NCBI GenBank assembly: GCA_004295015.1
Contig: SHNE01000035.1
Span: 1-64,000 of the forward strand
Source: Bacteroidota bacterium
Lineage (GTDB): Bacteria; Bacteroidota; Bacteroidia; AKYH767-A; 2013-40CM-41-45
Length of the DNA: 64,000 bases
Direction of reading: 5' to 3'
A program made the position numbers and the translations under genes. Positions 17,220-26,201 of the stretch are shown here, in pieces; the first letter of the stretch is position 1, and each line of letters begins with the position of its first letter. The notes beneath the pieces are model-generated. The model saw only the letters and a program-made list of their open reading frames with translations. It did not search any database and was not told the DNA's origin.

Positions 17220-18089
17220 TCAAAAGGAAACATACTTCTGCGGATCAACAGCAGAGCCGTTAAACCAAAGTTCAAAATGCAAATGAGGCCCGCTGCTCAA
17301 TTCTCCTGAATTTCCTATCACAGCAATAACCTCACCCGCTTTCACAAAGTCCCCAACTTTTTTCAGAAGGGCTGAATTATGTTTATACCATGAGAATAAG
17401 TTATTGGAATGTTGAATTCCAATAACCCAACCGGTTTCAGAGGTGAAATTTGCCAGTAATACAGTACCGTCCAGCGTTGCCTTGATGACTTCATCCGGTT
17501 TAGAAACTATATCGGTACCATAATGTCTTGTCACAGGATCAAATCGATTGCTCACCGTTCCTTTGAGTGGCGGGAAGAAAAGAAAGCTCCGAATCGAGTT
17601 AACCAGTGAGCCATTGTCTCCTATAGAAAGAGAGTATTGATCTCTTGATTCAATCTCAGCTCTGAGCAAACTGTCTTCCTGCGATTTTCTGAGCTTGTGA
17701 ATGGTGTCGTATTTTGCAGGATCACCTATTATTTCATTAATATTATCAAGCCCGGCTGTTCCATTAATCACATTGCGGATGTTGGCAATGTATAAGTCCC
17801 GCGCTGCCAGGGCTTTTTCCATGGAATCCGTTCGAAGTACGAGATTGAATACCCTTCTCTGTGTTTTCAAATCGGCATAACCGGGGATATATTCCCTTAA
17901 AGCCGTAAAAGCAATTAAAAATGTTGTCAGAATAACCAGAAGAATAATACTCAGGCCGAGCGTTACGAAGACATTCAGCGGTCGCAAATTAAAGGAGGCC
18001 TTCTCTTCATAGGTCTCATCGTTCATCACAACGAGGCGATAGCGGCTTTTGAGCCTGCGAAACCATTTTTTATTTTTCTTTTCTGCCAT
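17220..18089 (-). CDS. Membrane-anchored M23 (LytM-like) metallopeptidase
   Basis: Peptidoglycan-directed metallopeptidase fold. A short basic cytoplasmic start, one membrane segment at about 35-65, a coiled or helical linker (about 70-180), and the M23 domain (about 185-285). The zinc motifs are intact: HYGTD (H-x3-D) near residue 195 and GPHLHFELW (H-x-H) near 265, so an active endopeptidase is plausible. The promoter 18105-18136 lies just upstream and predicts a leader of only about 11 nt. It is divergent from sprE, and the shared 150-bp region carries the promoter signals. Confidence 0.9.
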   Translation of the reverse strand: MAEKKNKKWFRRLKSRYRLVVMNDETYEEKASFNLRPLNVFVTLGLSIILLVILTTFLIAFTALREYIPGYADLKTQRRVFNLVLRTDSMEKALAARDLYIANIRNVINGTAGLDNINEIIGDPAKYDTIHKLRKSQEDSLLRAEIESRDQYSLSIGDNGSLVNSIRSFLFFPPLKGTVSNRFDPVTRHYGTDIVSKPDEVIKATLDGTVLLANFTSETGWVIGIQHSNNLFSWYKHNSALLKKVGDFVKAGEVIAVIGNSGELSSGPHLHFELWFNGSAVDPQKYVSF

Positions 18090-18104
18090 TTTTCAAAAGG
18101 TTTT

Positions 18105-18136
18105 CAAACCTACGTCAATTCGCTTTCAATCACAAA
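18105..18136 (-). promoter_or_regulatory. Promoter of the M23 peptidase gene
   Basis: Read on the minus strand, TTTG (18133-18136) is followed after 20 nt by TAGGTTTG (18105-18112). This matches the Bacteroidota primary sigma pattern TTTG-N19-TAnnTTTG within one base of spacing and sits 16 bp upstream of the start codon. Confidence 0.6.
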
Positions 18137-18245
18137 GGTCTGCAGATTTTCCCTGATTATACCATATTATGCTCAGGGAATAGTCTTATCTTGCATCCGC
18201 TTTCAACTAAAATAAATCAGCAGAATCAGAGTTATTGTACAATTG

Positions 18246-20924
18246 ATGATTTCCTTCCGTTTTCTGCGCCGGGCTCTGGCCTTAGGCTCCCTTTTCGTTT
18301 TGATTTCCCTTGTATGGACTTCCTGCTCCAATACGAAGGATACCTGGGTGAACCGCCGTTTTCATAACCTGTCGGCTCACTACAATGGCTATTATAATGC
18401 CGGCTTAAAAGTCGATGAAGGGGTAGAACGATTGGCAGAATCGCACGAAAATAAATATGATCGTACACTTTCAGTCTTTCAATATGCAAATGCTGAAAAA
18501 TCCAAAGCCATTTATCCTCAGATGGATGATGCCATGAAAAGACTGGGTACCGTTATCCAAAGGCATACCATTCTTGATAAAAGAGGAAATGAAAAACCCG
18601 ATTCTGAAAAATGGATCGATGATAACTGGCTTTTATACGGACAGGCACTTTTCTATAAACACCAGTATTTCGAGGCGATTGAAGCATTTCAGTACGTAGA
18701 AATTACCTATAAAAAATCTCCCACACGTCACCTGGGCTCCATGTGGCTTGCCAAGTGCTACCTGCAACTGACGATGTTGCGTGAGGCAGAAGACAAATTG
18801 GATTATCTCAGAAATCAAAAAGATTTTCCTGCCAAGAAAAGATGGGAGCTTGCTGCAGTGAACGCCGATTTCCACCAGCAGACCCGGAATAATGAAAAGA
18901 CTATTGAGCATCTGGAAATTGCCTATAAGCTTGCTCCAAAACGAAAGGACCGTATTCGTTTTATGTTTATTCTCGCACAGCTTTATCAGCAACAGACAGA
19001 GTATAAAAAAGCCTTTGACCTCTATACTAAGGTGATAAAAATGAATCCACCTTATGAAATGGATTTTAATGCGCGCATCAACAGAGCCCGCTGCTCTGAT
19101 GGCGGAGGTAAAGGGGGAGAAACGGTGAGGAAGGAGTTGTTGAAAATGGAGAAGGATCCTAAAAACATCGAATACCTCGATCAGATTTATTACGCCCTTG
19201 CCGGACTCGCGCAAAAAGAAGGAAAAGAAGAGGAGGAGATGATGCTCCTCAACAAATCCATTCAGCTTAGCAAAGGCAATCAAAATCAGAAGGCAATATC
19301 CTATCTGGCTTTAGCTAAAATTTATTTCGCCCGACCGGATTATAAAAATGCGCAACTGTATTACGACAGCACAATCACCAATTTAAGCAATGATCATCCT
19401 GATTATACTGATATTCTGACGCTCAGGAATAGCCTCACCAGATTAGTTAAATACCTTAATACGATTGCCGTTGAAGACAGCTTGCAGACGCTAAGCAAAA
19501 TGTCACCTGAACAACTGAATACTTTGATCAATAAAAAGCTGGAAGCTGATTCACTGGAGCTTGTTGCTCAAAAGCAACTGGAAGCAGAACAACAAGTCAA
19601 TAAAATTTTTGAACCGGGAAAAATTGCTGAAGCAAATACTTTTAACCGCGCCGGAGGATCGAGCTGGTATTTCTATAATCCACAGGCGATAAGTTTCGGA
19701 TTTAATGAGTTTGTAAAAAAATGGGGCGACAGAAAGCTGGAAGATAACTGGAGAAGGAGTACAAAGGCCAGTAGCTTTGCATCTGATCTTGAGGAATCAG
19801 AGAAAGACACCCTGGCACTAACCGAAGAGGAAATTAAAGACCCTGTTCTTGCAGCTCAGAAGAAAAGAGAGCATATGTTAAAAGGTGTTCCTTCAAGTCC
19901 TGAAGAACTTGAAAAATCTACCACCAAAATTGTTGATGCCTATTATAATGCTGCCATGATCTACAGGGAACAACTGAATGATCTGCAGGCTTCAGCCGAA
20001 ATGTTTGAAACACTTCTCAGAAAATATCCTTCAAACAGATACGAAGTGCAATCCTACTATCAATTGTACAGGATATATAACCAACAGGGAAATTCTGCTA
20101 AGGCTGAAGTGTATAAAAATCTTATTCTTACCAATTATTCTGCAACTGAATACGCTGAGATTATCCGTAATCCAAACTACGCACAGGACCTCGCAGGAAA
20201 AAAATCGAATCTTGAATTGTTCTACGAGGAGACATATCATAAATACCTCAATGCTGAATATGCAACTGTGATGCAGCGCAAAGCTCAGGCAGATATACAA
20301 TTTCCACAGAACCCTTTGACACCGAAGTTTGATATGCTCAGAACCTTATCTGTTGGTCGAACTCAGCCATTGGCTATGTTTGAAGCTTCTCTGCAGGATA
20401 TCATCCGGAATTATTCAAGTGATCCTGTGAAAGACGAAGCACAGAATATCCTTGATTATATCAGGGCTATGAATCCGGAGGCGAAGAATACTGACAGCAG
20501 CACCGGTTCAGTTCCGGTGCCCCAACCGATAGACTCCTTGGCCAATGTAAAGCTGTACAATTACATACCGGATACTACTCACTACGTGATAGTGATTTTT
20601 CAGGCTGTTGGAGGTGAGGTCGATGGACTTAAATTGAAGACTAAACTGTCAGACTTTAATTCAAAGAATTACGGAATGAAAAATTATGGCATTTCCGATC
20701 TTATGTTTGATCATCGTAATAAGTTGGTGATGATCAAATCTTTCAAAGATAAAAAGGAGGCACTGGAATACAGTAAACATATATATAGTCATGATGAGGT
20801 TTATGGCAATACAAACCCTAATGCCTATCGCCAATATGTGATTTCTGTTAATAATTTTCCGGCCTTGATAAGGGAGAAAAAAACGGAAGATTACGACGAT
20901 TTCTACCGCTCTTTTTACCGCTGA
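18246..20924 (+). CDS. sprE: SprE/PorW-type T9SS lipoprotein with TPR repeats
   Basis: Outer-membrane lipoprotein needed for type IX secretion and gliding in studied Bacteroidota (SprE of Flavobacterium, PorW of Porphyromonas). I use the ATG at 18246; the codon just before it is TTG. The lipobox WTSC lies near residue 27. The family signature follows at once: the RRFHNLSAHYNGYYNAG segment. TPR helices cover about 110-400 and again 560-640. The length (892) matches the family. A conserved C-terminal region lies near 750-880. It would help export the seven sorting-domain proteins in this window. It is followed by a 338-bp gap, so it is not co-transcribed with bactofilin. Confidence 0.87.
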   Translation: MISFRFLRRALALGSLFVLISLVWTSCSNTKDTWVNRRFHNLSAHYNGYYNAGLKVDEGVERLAESHENKYDRTLSVFQYANAEKSKAIYPQMDDAMKRLGTVIQRHTILDKRGNEKPDSEKWIDDNWLLYGQALFYKHQYFEAIEAFQYVEITYKKSPTRHLGSMWLAKCYLQLTMLREAEDKLDYLRNQKDFPAKKRWELAAVNADFHQQTRNNEKTIEHLEIAYKLAPKRKDRIRFMFILAQLYQQQTEYKKAFDLYTKVIKMNPPYEMDFNARINRARCSDGGGKGGETVRKELLKMEKDPKNIEYLDQIYYALAGLAQKEGKEEEEMMLLNKSIQLSKGNQNQKAISYLALAKIYFARPDYKNAQLYYDSTITNLSNDHPDYTDILTLRNSLTRLVKYLNTIAVEDSLQTLSKMSPEQLNTLINKKLEADSLELVAQKQLEAEQQVNKIFEPGKIAEANTFNRAGGSSWYFYNPQAISFGFNEFVKKWGDRKLEDNWRRSTKASSFASDLEESEKDTLALTEEEIKDPVLAAQKKREHMLKGVPSSPEELEKSTTKIVDAYYNAAMIYREQLNDLQASAEMFETLLRKYPSNRYEVQSYYQLYRIYNQQGNSAKAEVYKNLILTNYSATEYAEIIRNPNYAQDLAGKKSNLELFYEETYHKYLNAEYATVMQRKAQADIQFPQNPLTPKFDMLRTLSVGRTQPLAMFEASLQDIIRNYSSDPVKDEAQNILDYIRAMNPEAKNTDSSTGSVPVPQPIDSLANVKLYNYIPDTTHYVIVIFQAVGGEVDGLKLKTKLSDFNSKNYGMKNYGISDLMFDHRNKLVMIKSFKDKKEALEYSKHIYSHDEVYGNTNPNAYRQYVISVNNFPALIREKKTEDYDDFYRSFYR

Positions 20925-21262
20925 TTTTAACGAGTTCAATGGTATTGTAAATCAGCACAATATAAAATCAGACCAGGTTTATTAACAATTTTTGTAAGGT
21001 ATCACCTGCCTTTTTAACATAGTCATACCCCAAACACCTTATTTTTAAGGTAAATTCTAAGATTTTATTTTTGCTGTTCATGGCAATTAACAAAATCCGG
21101 AAATTAGCGTATATGGCTTTGGTTAACAGATAAATAGACCAATCATTGGAAGTTGAAAACTCAACTTTGGTTCAGATAAATATTCTGTTAACTTTGTGTT
21201 CCTTTTTAAATTAGCAAGGGAATTCAGAGGGGATTTTCATTAATTTTCAACAGTAGAAAGAA
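20925..21262. other. Gap carrying the bactofilin promoter
   Basis: No ORF of note. It contains the promoter at 21166-21196. A 9-bp perfect inverted repeat (GTTAACAGA 21122-21130 with TCTGTTAAC 21184-21192) flanks the -33 box and overlaps the -7 box. Confidence 0.55.
21166..21196 (+). promoter_or_regulatory. Promoter of the bactofilin-atpZ transcript
   Basis: TTTG at 21166-21169, exactly 19 nt, then TAACTTTG at 21189-21196: a full match to the Bacteroidota primary promoter. Transcription should start near 21201, leaving a leader of about 60 nt before bactofilin. Confidence 0.7.
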
Positions 21263-21700
21263 ATGTTCAACAACAAAGAAAAAAAGGGTTCTGTTAGTAT
21301 GACTAAAGGTCAGGACAACTCAAATTCATCGATCAATTTGATCGGTGCAGGAACGGTGATCGAGGGAGACATTCGTTCAAATGGCGACATCCGCATTGAT
21401 GGTACCGTTCATGGTAAAGTAATTTCCAAGGCAAAAGTAGTAGTAGGTTCCACTGGAACTGTCGACGGAGATGTTACTTGTCAGAGTTCGGATCTTTCCG
21501 GAACAGTAAAAGGTAAGATGAGTGTTTCAGAATTGTTATTCCTTAAATCTTCTGCGAAAATCATTGGTGATATTGTTACCGGGAAACTCGTAGTTGAAGT
21601 AGGGGCAACATTCACAGGTTCTTGCAACATGGGTCCTGTTATTAAGGATATCAAAGATGCAGACAAACCTTCCGAAAACGCCAAAGAAAAAACAGCCTGA
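21263..21700 (+). CDS. Bactofilin (polymer-forming cytoskeletal protein)
   Basis: Small beta-helix protein that polymerises without nucleotide and is used for cell shape, stalk or envelope-synthesis scaffolding. Residues about 28-120 show the repeated short-strand pattern with Gly every few residues (GAGTVIEGDIRSNGDIRIDG, VVVGSTGTVDGDV, SGTVKGKMS). The termini are disordered and charged. No signal peptide, so cytoplasmic, possibly membrane-associated. The last 44 bp overlap the start of the AtpZ-like gene in another frame, implying translational coupling. Confidence 0.93.
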   Translation: MFNNKEKKGSVSMTKGQDNSNSSINLIGAGTVIEGDIRSNGDIRIDGTVHGKVISKAKVVVGSTGTVDGDVTCQSSDLSGTVKGKMSVSELLFLKSSAKIIGDIVTGKLVVEVGATFTGSCNMGPVIKDIKDADKPSENAKEKTA

Positions 21701-21887
21701 TTATTCTTACATGCGCTATGCATCGATGGGTACTCAAATGCTCGTCATCATAGGCTTGGGAGTTTTTGGCGGTTATTATTTGGATAAATACCTTGAACTT
21801 AAAATTCCTGTTTTTACACTTGTACTCAGCTTGTCTTCTGTTGCAATTGCCATCTACCTTAGTATAAAAGATTTTTTAAAGAAATAA
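21657..21887 (+). CDS. atpZ: AtpZ/AtpI-family ATP synthase accessory protein
   Basis: 76 residues: a basic, proline-containing N-terminus, then two membrane segments (about 26-45 and 50-70) joined by a short loop with GGYYLDKYL. This is the common form of AtpZ/AtpI, which helps assemble the c-ring or supply Mg2+ in ATP synthase clusters. The start at 21657 overlaps bactofilin by 44 bp; an ATG at 21711 would avoid the overlap but drop the basic segment usually seen. A strong terminator follows 9 bp after the stop. Confidence 0.8.
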   Translation: MQTNLPKTPKKKQPDYSYMRYASMGTQMLVIIGLGVFGGYYLDKYLELKIPVFTLVLSLSSVAIAIYLSIKDFLKK

Positions 21888-21895
21888 TATTGAAG

Positions 21896-21924
21896 AACCC
21901 CTCGTATATTGCGAGGGGTTTTTT
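21896..21924 (+). terminator. Intrinsic terminator after atpZ, just before the next start codon
   Basis: Nine-bp perfect stem (AACCCCTCG 21896-21904 with 21912-21920), seven-base loop, and T's to 21924. It ends only 14 bp before the ATG of the four-helix membrane protein, so it could also act as an attenuator for the downstream genes. Confidence 0.85.
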
Positions 21925-21938
21925 GTTCCTGAAGTTGT

Positions 21939-22310
21939 ATGAAAAAATATATCATTTTCCTGGCCTTGCTTTCAGCCCTAATGGCTCTTGGAATTTTTAT
22001 CACCGGAAAATTTATTTCTGCCGAACTGGTTGACTCAGTAACATGGATGCTGTTACTGTATTTTATTTTCGTGACATTGGCATTCCATTATGGACTTGTT
22101 CGTTCAGCCAAAGGAAGAACCCAGGTTTTTATTCGATATTATATGGCAACGACAACTTTTAAATTGTTGTTGCATATGGGTGTTATTATCATCTATGCTT
22201 TGTTTAATAAAGAGGATGCAATCCGAGTCATCAGCAGCTTCCTTGTCTTCTACATTATCTTCACAGCTTTCGAGGTCGCGCTTGCATGGAAACAGTTTCG
22301 TACAAGCTGA
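21939..22310 (+). CDS. Four-helix membrane protein of the ATP synthase locus
   Basis: 123 residues with four predicted membrane segments (about 4-25, 32-53, 65-88, 95-117), resembling UncI/AtpI-type proteins that sit between AtpZ and subunit a in Bacteroidota ATP synthase clusters. The assignment rests on position and topology, not on a diagnostic motif. It is preceded by a terminator hairpin with no room for a separate promoter, so its expression would come from read-through or a promoter inside atpZ. The epimerase gene follows 35 bp later. Confidence 0.7.
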   Translation: MKKYIIFLALLSALMALGIFITGKFISAELVDSVTWMLLLYFIFVTLAFHYGLVRSAKGRTQVFIRYYMATTTFKLLLHMGVIIIYALFNKEDAIRVISSFLVFYIIFTAFEVALAWKQFRTS

Positions 22311-22345
22311 TTTCCTGAATACAGAATCGCTGAAAATCATTTAGG

Positions 22346-23464
22346 ATGTCTTCTCCCTATATTAAGCAAATTGGATTGTATAAATCCTCAATACCTCTGA
22401 AAGAGAGTTTTATCATTTCATTGGGGAGGCTCGACTTTGCCGAGAATATTATTGTCGTCATTCATGACAGCACAGGACGTAAAGGTTTTGGCGAAGCAAG
22501 TCCTTTCCGAACCATTCACGGAGAAACCATTGAAACATGTTTTTCAGTTGGTGGTGATTTATCGGAAATCTTAAAAGGAAAGAATCCTCTTGAGATAAAT
22601 GAATGCTCCATCTTGATGGACAAGTTTATCTTTGGAAACACAAGTATAAAGAGTGCAATCAATATCGCGCTTCATGACCTTGCCGCTCAGCATGCCGGTC
22701 TTCCTCTTTATAAATTTCTTGGTGCAAAGCAGAACAGAGTTCTTCAGACTGATTATACGGTCAGTCTTGGGCCGATTGAGAAGATGGCCGAAGATGCACA
22801 ACGAATCGTTGAGGCAGGATTTCAGGTGATTAAAGTTAAGCTGGGAGAAGGGAAGGAGCAGGACCTTGCCCGCATGAAAGCCATTCGAGAGAAAGTCGGA
22901 ATGGATATTCCGATTCGCATTGATGCCAATCAGGGATGGCAAAGTTTCGAAGCACTGGAGATTTTAGAGGCAATGCAAAAATTTTCTATTCAACATTGCG
23001 AAGAGCCTATTGCCCGAAGAGCCTACAGAGATTTACCCGATCTCCGATTGAAAAGCCCTATTCCAATTATGGCTGATGAAACCTGTTTCGATGAACACGA
23101 TGCTGAGAAACTAATCGAACTTAAGGCTTGTGATTCATTTAATATTAAACTCGGGAAATCATCGGGAATTTCTAAGGCATTAAAAATTGTTCAGAAAGCA
23201 GAGGCTGTGAATATGCCATTGCAAATCGGCGGCTTTCTTGAGTCGAGACTTGGTTTTACTGCAGCTGCACATGTAGCACTTTGTTGTAAGGAAATTCCTT
23301 TTATTGATTTCGATACTCCTTTGATGTTTATAAAGGACAATGTTCTTGGAGGAATCGCGTATGGAAAAAATGGCCTGATCAGTGTGCCTGACAAACCCGG
23401 CCTGGGTGCGGAATTCTCTGAAGAATATTTGAATTCACTGGATGGAATGCAATTTTATGGCTGA
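22346..23464 (+). CDS. Enolase-superfamily dipeptide epimerase (L-Ala-D/L-Glu type)
   Basis: Epimerises a dipeptide, typically L-Ala-D-Glu released from peptidoglycan, in the cytoplasm. The KxK motif (VIKVKLGEG, about 160-168) supplies one catalytic Lys. Metal ligands are in IRIDANQGW (about 192), CEEPI (about 218) and MADET (about 245). The second Lys is in NIKLGKSSGI (about 268), and the C-terminal IGGFLESRLG loop caps the site. 372 residues is normal. Exact dipeptide preference cannot be read from sequence; a muconate-lactonising relative is less likely. It lies inside the ATP synthase locus. Confidence 0.85.
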   Translation: MSSPYIKQIGLYKSSIPLKESFIISLGRLDFAENIIVVIHDSTGRKGFGEASPFRTIHGETIETCFSVGGDLSEILKGKNPLEINECSILMDKFIFGNTSIKSAINIALHDLAAQHAGLPLYKFLGAKQNRVLQTDYTVSLGPIEKMAEDAQRIVEAGFQVIKVKLGEGKEQDLARMKAIREKVGMDIPIRIDANQGWQSFEALEILEAMQKFSIQHCEEPIARRAYRDLPDLRLKSPIPIMADETCFDEHDAEKLIELKACDSFNIKLGKSSGISKALKIVQKAEAVNMPLQIGGFLESRLGFTAAAHVALCCKEIPFIDFDTPLMFIKDNVLGGIAYGKNGLISVPDKPGLGAEFSEEYLNSLDGMQFYG

Positions 23465-23550
23465 AAAGATTGGCATCTTAAGCATGTTGATTTCTACCCT
23501 CAATTTCTATTTACTAAGAAATACTTAGCAGAATCTGAAGCGAAAAGAGC

Positions 23551-24279
23551 TCATTGACTCTGATCAATTAGTGTGTTTGGTGAGATGAGGATGGTGTGTA
23601 GCTCTTCTTTTAATAAATCATAATGATTCATTTTAATAGTAGAAGCGTCATGAACTGTTTGAGTGATACTGAATGTTTTTAACAGGTTGTTTCTGTTCAT
23701 GATGAATCCATTCTCACTGTCGCTCTGGTCACTGTGATGAAAATCAATTATACTTTTTTCGTTCAATTCAGATTGATTTGAAATGAAAGCATTAAAATGA
23801 TTTTCCCTTTTCACTATAGTGTCCAAATCATACAAACTTACACTGGACCATATATAGTTTTCGTCAGGATTTAATTCCTTCCTGTATTTATTCATCCCGT
23901 CCCATCTTAGTTCTAATAATTGTGAATGCTCAAGGAGGATTATGGTAAAAGGCTCGATAGAATGTAATTGTATTCTTTCAAAGTGGAAAGCGGGTGCGGC
24001 GTTACTTATGATGTTCAATAAAACCAACCCGCGACTCAACCGATAGTTTGCTTCTGGAACATGACTTTGGAAAGCCCCGTTCAGCAAAACACCGGTAACG
24101 CCGTTCTCATTCACCGCAAACCAGGTCCCTCCGGCCTTGGGATCTTTTGGAAAAAGTACCCTGCAGTTATTTACAATTTCTTCATTTGGCTTGAGCGAAG
24201 ACGGACGAGAAATGTGTTCATCTCTGTTCGAAGTGAGGAAGCGCTTACCTTTTATAGAAATATAACTTACTGTACACAT
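23551..24279 (-). CDS. NRDE-family (TANGO2-like) protein
   Basis: Starts MCTVSYI and has the SNRDEH motif near residue 18 that names the family, followed by a GGTWFAVNENG segment near 50. The N-terminal Cys2 exposed after Met removal is typical of Ntn-hydrolase-like proteins, and the whole domain (242 residues) fits. Bacterial members are of unclear function; eukaryotic TANGO2 has been linked to haem and lipid handling. It points against the ATP synthase genes and separates atpB from the upstream half of that locus. Confidence 0.85.
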   Translation of the reverse strand: MCTVSYISIKGKRFLTSNRDEHISRPSSLKPNEEIVNNCRVLFPKDPKAGGTWFAVNENGVTGVLLNGAFQSHVPEANYRLSRGLVLLNIISNAAPAFHFERIQLHSIEPFTIILLEHSQLLELRWDGMNKYRKELNPDENYIWSSVSLYDLDTIVKRENHFNAFISNQSELNEKSIIDFHHSDQSDSENGFIMNRNNLLKTFSITQTVHDASTIKMNHYDLLKEELHTILISPNTLIDQSQ

Positions 24280-24716
24280 TGTTTTCGGAGCCGAGTTTTA
24301 ACGAAGCGAGCCCATTGCTTAGGGCCAAACAGTTTCATGTCCTTTAAGAACAAGCAAAGGGATACATATGTTAGGCTTGATTTTCAGGATTTTACTAAGC
24401 TGAGATTTGAAAAACCGGGTGAAATCCTCAGGTTTTAGCAAGACTGCCATGATGATTATTTTCCGCTACTCCGATTTAAAACCGATCTCCCTTTAACTTC
24501 AGGCGTTCTTTTTTTTCAGGCCGAAATAACTGCTCATAAATAAATTTCCCTCTGTAGTACTACCATGCTGAAAATCAGGATATAACATTTGCCCTGTCAA
24601 GTTCAATTTTGTGAGCATTCTTTGTTCATATGAGCCAAAGTAGTACTTTTGCGCTCTCTTTAAAAAAGACCATCGGCGATATGTTGCAACTGATTCATAA
24701 TGTGGGAGTTTCTAAG
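24280..24716. other. Gap with the atpB promoter and two doubtful short ORFs
   Basis: On the minus strand two short overlapping frames precede the NRDE gene: 43 codons (24319-24450) and 23 codons (24267-24338, entering the NRDE start). Neither resembles a family I know. The plus-strand promoter at 24621-24651 lies here too. Confidence 0.45.
24621..24651 (+). promoter_or_regulatory. Promoter of the ATP synthase operon
   Basis: TTTG (24621-24624), exactly 19 nt, then TACTTTTG (24644-24651), a full Bacteroidota primary promoter. The start point near 24656 lies downstream of the ATG at 24630, which rules out that codon as the atpB start. Confidence 0.7.
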
Positions 24717-25823
24717 ATGAAGTGGATTCTTGTGATTTTATTTCTGTTCGTTTTCTCGGGAACAGGAATAGCAAGTGAAGAAATGCATGCTGAACAAGCT
24801 GAGGTACATGCTGAAGCAGGGGAGGCGCCTCATGCTGAAAAAAAATTCGATCCGGGTGCTTCAATTATGGAACATATCGGGGATTCTCATGACTGGCATT
24901 TGTTTGGCCATGTTTCAATGCCTTTGCCAATAATCATTTATTCCCCTTCACGTGGTCTGGAAATATTTTCATCGTCGCGTTTTGAACACGGGCATGCATC
25001 ATGGGAAGGATATTCGCTGAATGAAAAAAATAAATTAGTAGCAGAAGATGGTCATGAGTTTTATGATTTCTCCATCACAAAGAATGTTGCGGCATTATTA
25101 TTCAGCATCGCATTAATGCTTTGGATGTTTTTATCAGTTGCAAAATCGTACTCAAAAAGAAAGGGACAAGCACCAAAAGGAATGCAATCCTTTATGGAGC
25201 CTTTGATTTTATTTGTACGCGATGAGATTGCCCGCCCAAGCATAGGCGAAAAGAAATACATGAAGTTCATGCCTTTTCTGCTCACGGTGTTTTTCTTTAT
25301 ATGGATAAATAACCTTCTTGGTCTTGTGCCGATTTTACCCGGAGGAGCAAATCTTACAGGAAATATAGCAGTTACTTTAACACTCGCCGTTTTTACTTTC
25401 CTCATAACCTTATTCGTCGCAAATAAAAATTACTGGCATCACATCTTTGCGATGCCGGGTGTTCCTGTTTGGGTTCTCTTCCTGCTTACTCCTATCGAAA
25501 TTTTAGGAATATTTCTTCGTCCTTTCGTACTGATGATTCGACTCTTTGCAAACATCACTGCCGGTCATATCATCGCCCTCTCATTCTTCAGTTTGATTTT
25601 CATCTTTGGTGAAATGAGTACCGGTTTAGGATGGGGAGTATCAATCTTATCTGTTGCATTCGTTGTATTCATGACAATGCTTGAGTTGCTTGTCGCCTTT
25701 CTTCAGGCATACGTATTTACTCTCCTTTCTGCCATCTACTTCGGTGCAGCAGTAGAAGAGCATCATCACGATCATGAAGAAGAAGGAACTCATGCCCATG
25801 TTGCTGAAGCAGCCATTATCTAA
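24717..25823 (+). CDS. atpB: F0 ATP synthase subunit a
   Basis: Forms the proton half-channels beside the c-ring in the inner membrane. I choose 24717: it follows GGGAG by 8 nt and begins a good signal peptide (about residues 1-20). An ATG at 24681 is possible; 24630 lies inside the promoter. Five to six membrane segments; the essential Arg sits in MIRLFANITAGH near residue 280. The N-terminal extension is rich in His/Glu/Ala and the C-terminal tail has EEHHHDHEEE, a His-rich feature I believe is frequent in this phylum. First gene of atpB-E-F-H-A-G. Confidence 0.95.
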   Translation: MKWILVILFLFVFSGTGIASEEMHAEQAEVHAEAGEAPHAEKKFDPGASIMEHIGDSHDWHLFGHVSMPLPIIIYSPSRGLEIFSSSRFEHGHASWEGYSLNEKNKLVAEDGHEFYDFSITKNVAALLFSIALMLWMFLSVAKSYSKRKGQAPKGMQSFMEPLILFVRDEIARPSIGEKKYMKFMPFLLTVFFFIWINNLLGLVPILPGGANLTGNIAVTLTLAVFTFLITLFVANKNYWHHIFAMPGVPVWVLFLLTPIEILGIFLRPFVLMIRLFANITAGHIIALSFFSLIFIFGEMSTGLGWGVSILSVAFVVFMTMLELLVAFLQAYVFTLLSAIYFGAAVEEHHHDHEEEGTHAHVAEAAII

Positions 25824-25856
25824 TTGAATTTTTATTAACCCTTAAATATATACACT

Positions 25857-26111
25857 ATGTTATCTTCAATTCTTCTGGAAGCAGGCAATTTAGGTCTCGG
25901 TTACGGGGTCGCTGCTTTAGGCGCTGGTCTCGCTGCACTTGGTGCTGGCGTTGGTATCGGCCGTATCGGTGGCTCCGCATTGGAAGCTATCGCACGTCAG
26001 CCTGAAGTATCAGGCGATATTCGCGCGAACATGATTCTTACTGCCGCTCTCGTTGAAGGTGCTGCCTTCTTCGCGATGGTAGTCGGCCTATTGGTTACCT
26101 TCAAGAGCTAA
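25857..26111 (+). CDS. atpE: F0 ATP synthase subunit c
   Basis: Two-helix hairpin of 84 residues that forms the rotor ring. The polar loop is ARQPE (about 46-50). The ion-carrying Glu lies in the second helix in ALVEGAAFF. The first helix has GIG where sodium-dependent rings carry a Gln, and the Glu is followed by Gly rather than Ser-Thr, so a proton ring is expected. It sits 33 bp after atpB and 90 bp before atpF. Confidence 0.97.
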   Translation: MLSSILLEAGNLGLGYGVAALGAGLAALGAGVGIGRIGGSALEAIARQPEVSGDIRANMILTAALVEGAAFFAMVVGLLVTFKS

Positions 26112-26201
26112 TGCTTTAAACAGGATAAGGTATAGCGGTTGGCTGTACCTCATCCTTGTTTCAGAAAAAAATTAAAATCAAAAGATTAAAATATATATAC
26201 C

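Noticed and set aside
18633-19283. Long antisense ORF (216 codons) within sprE
   Set aside because: sprE is clearly coding on the plus strand with lipobox and TPRs; the antisense frame has no start context.
24267-24450. Two short overlapping minus-strand ORFs before the NRDE gene
   Set aside because: No family, no promoter, overlapping frames; noted only in the gap entry.
24630-24716. Upstream in-frame start of atpB
   Set aside because: It lies inside a full promoter (24621-24651), so it would not be on the transcript.
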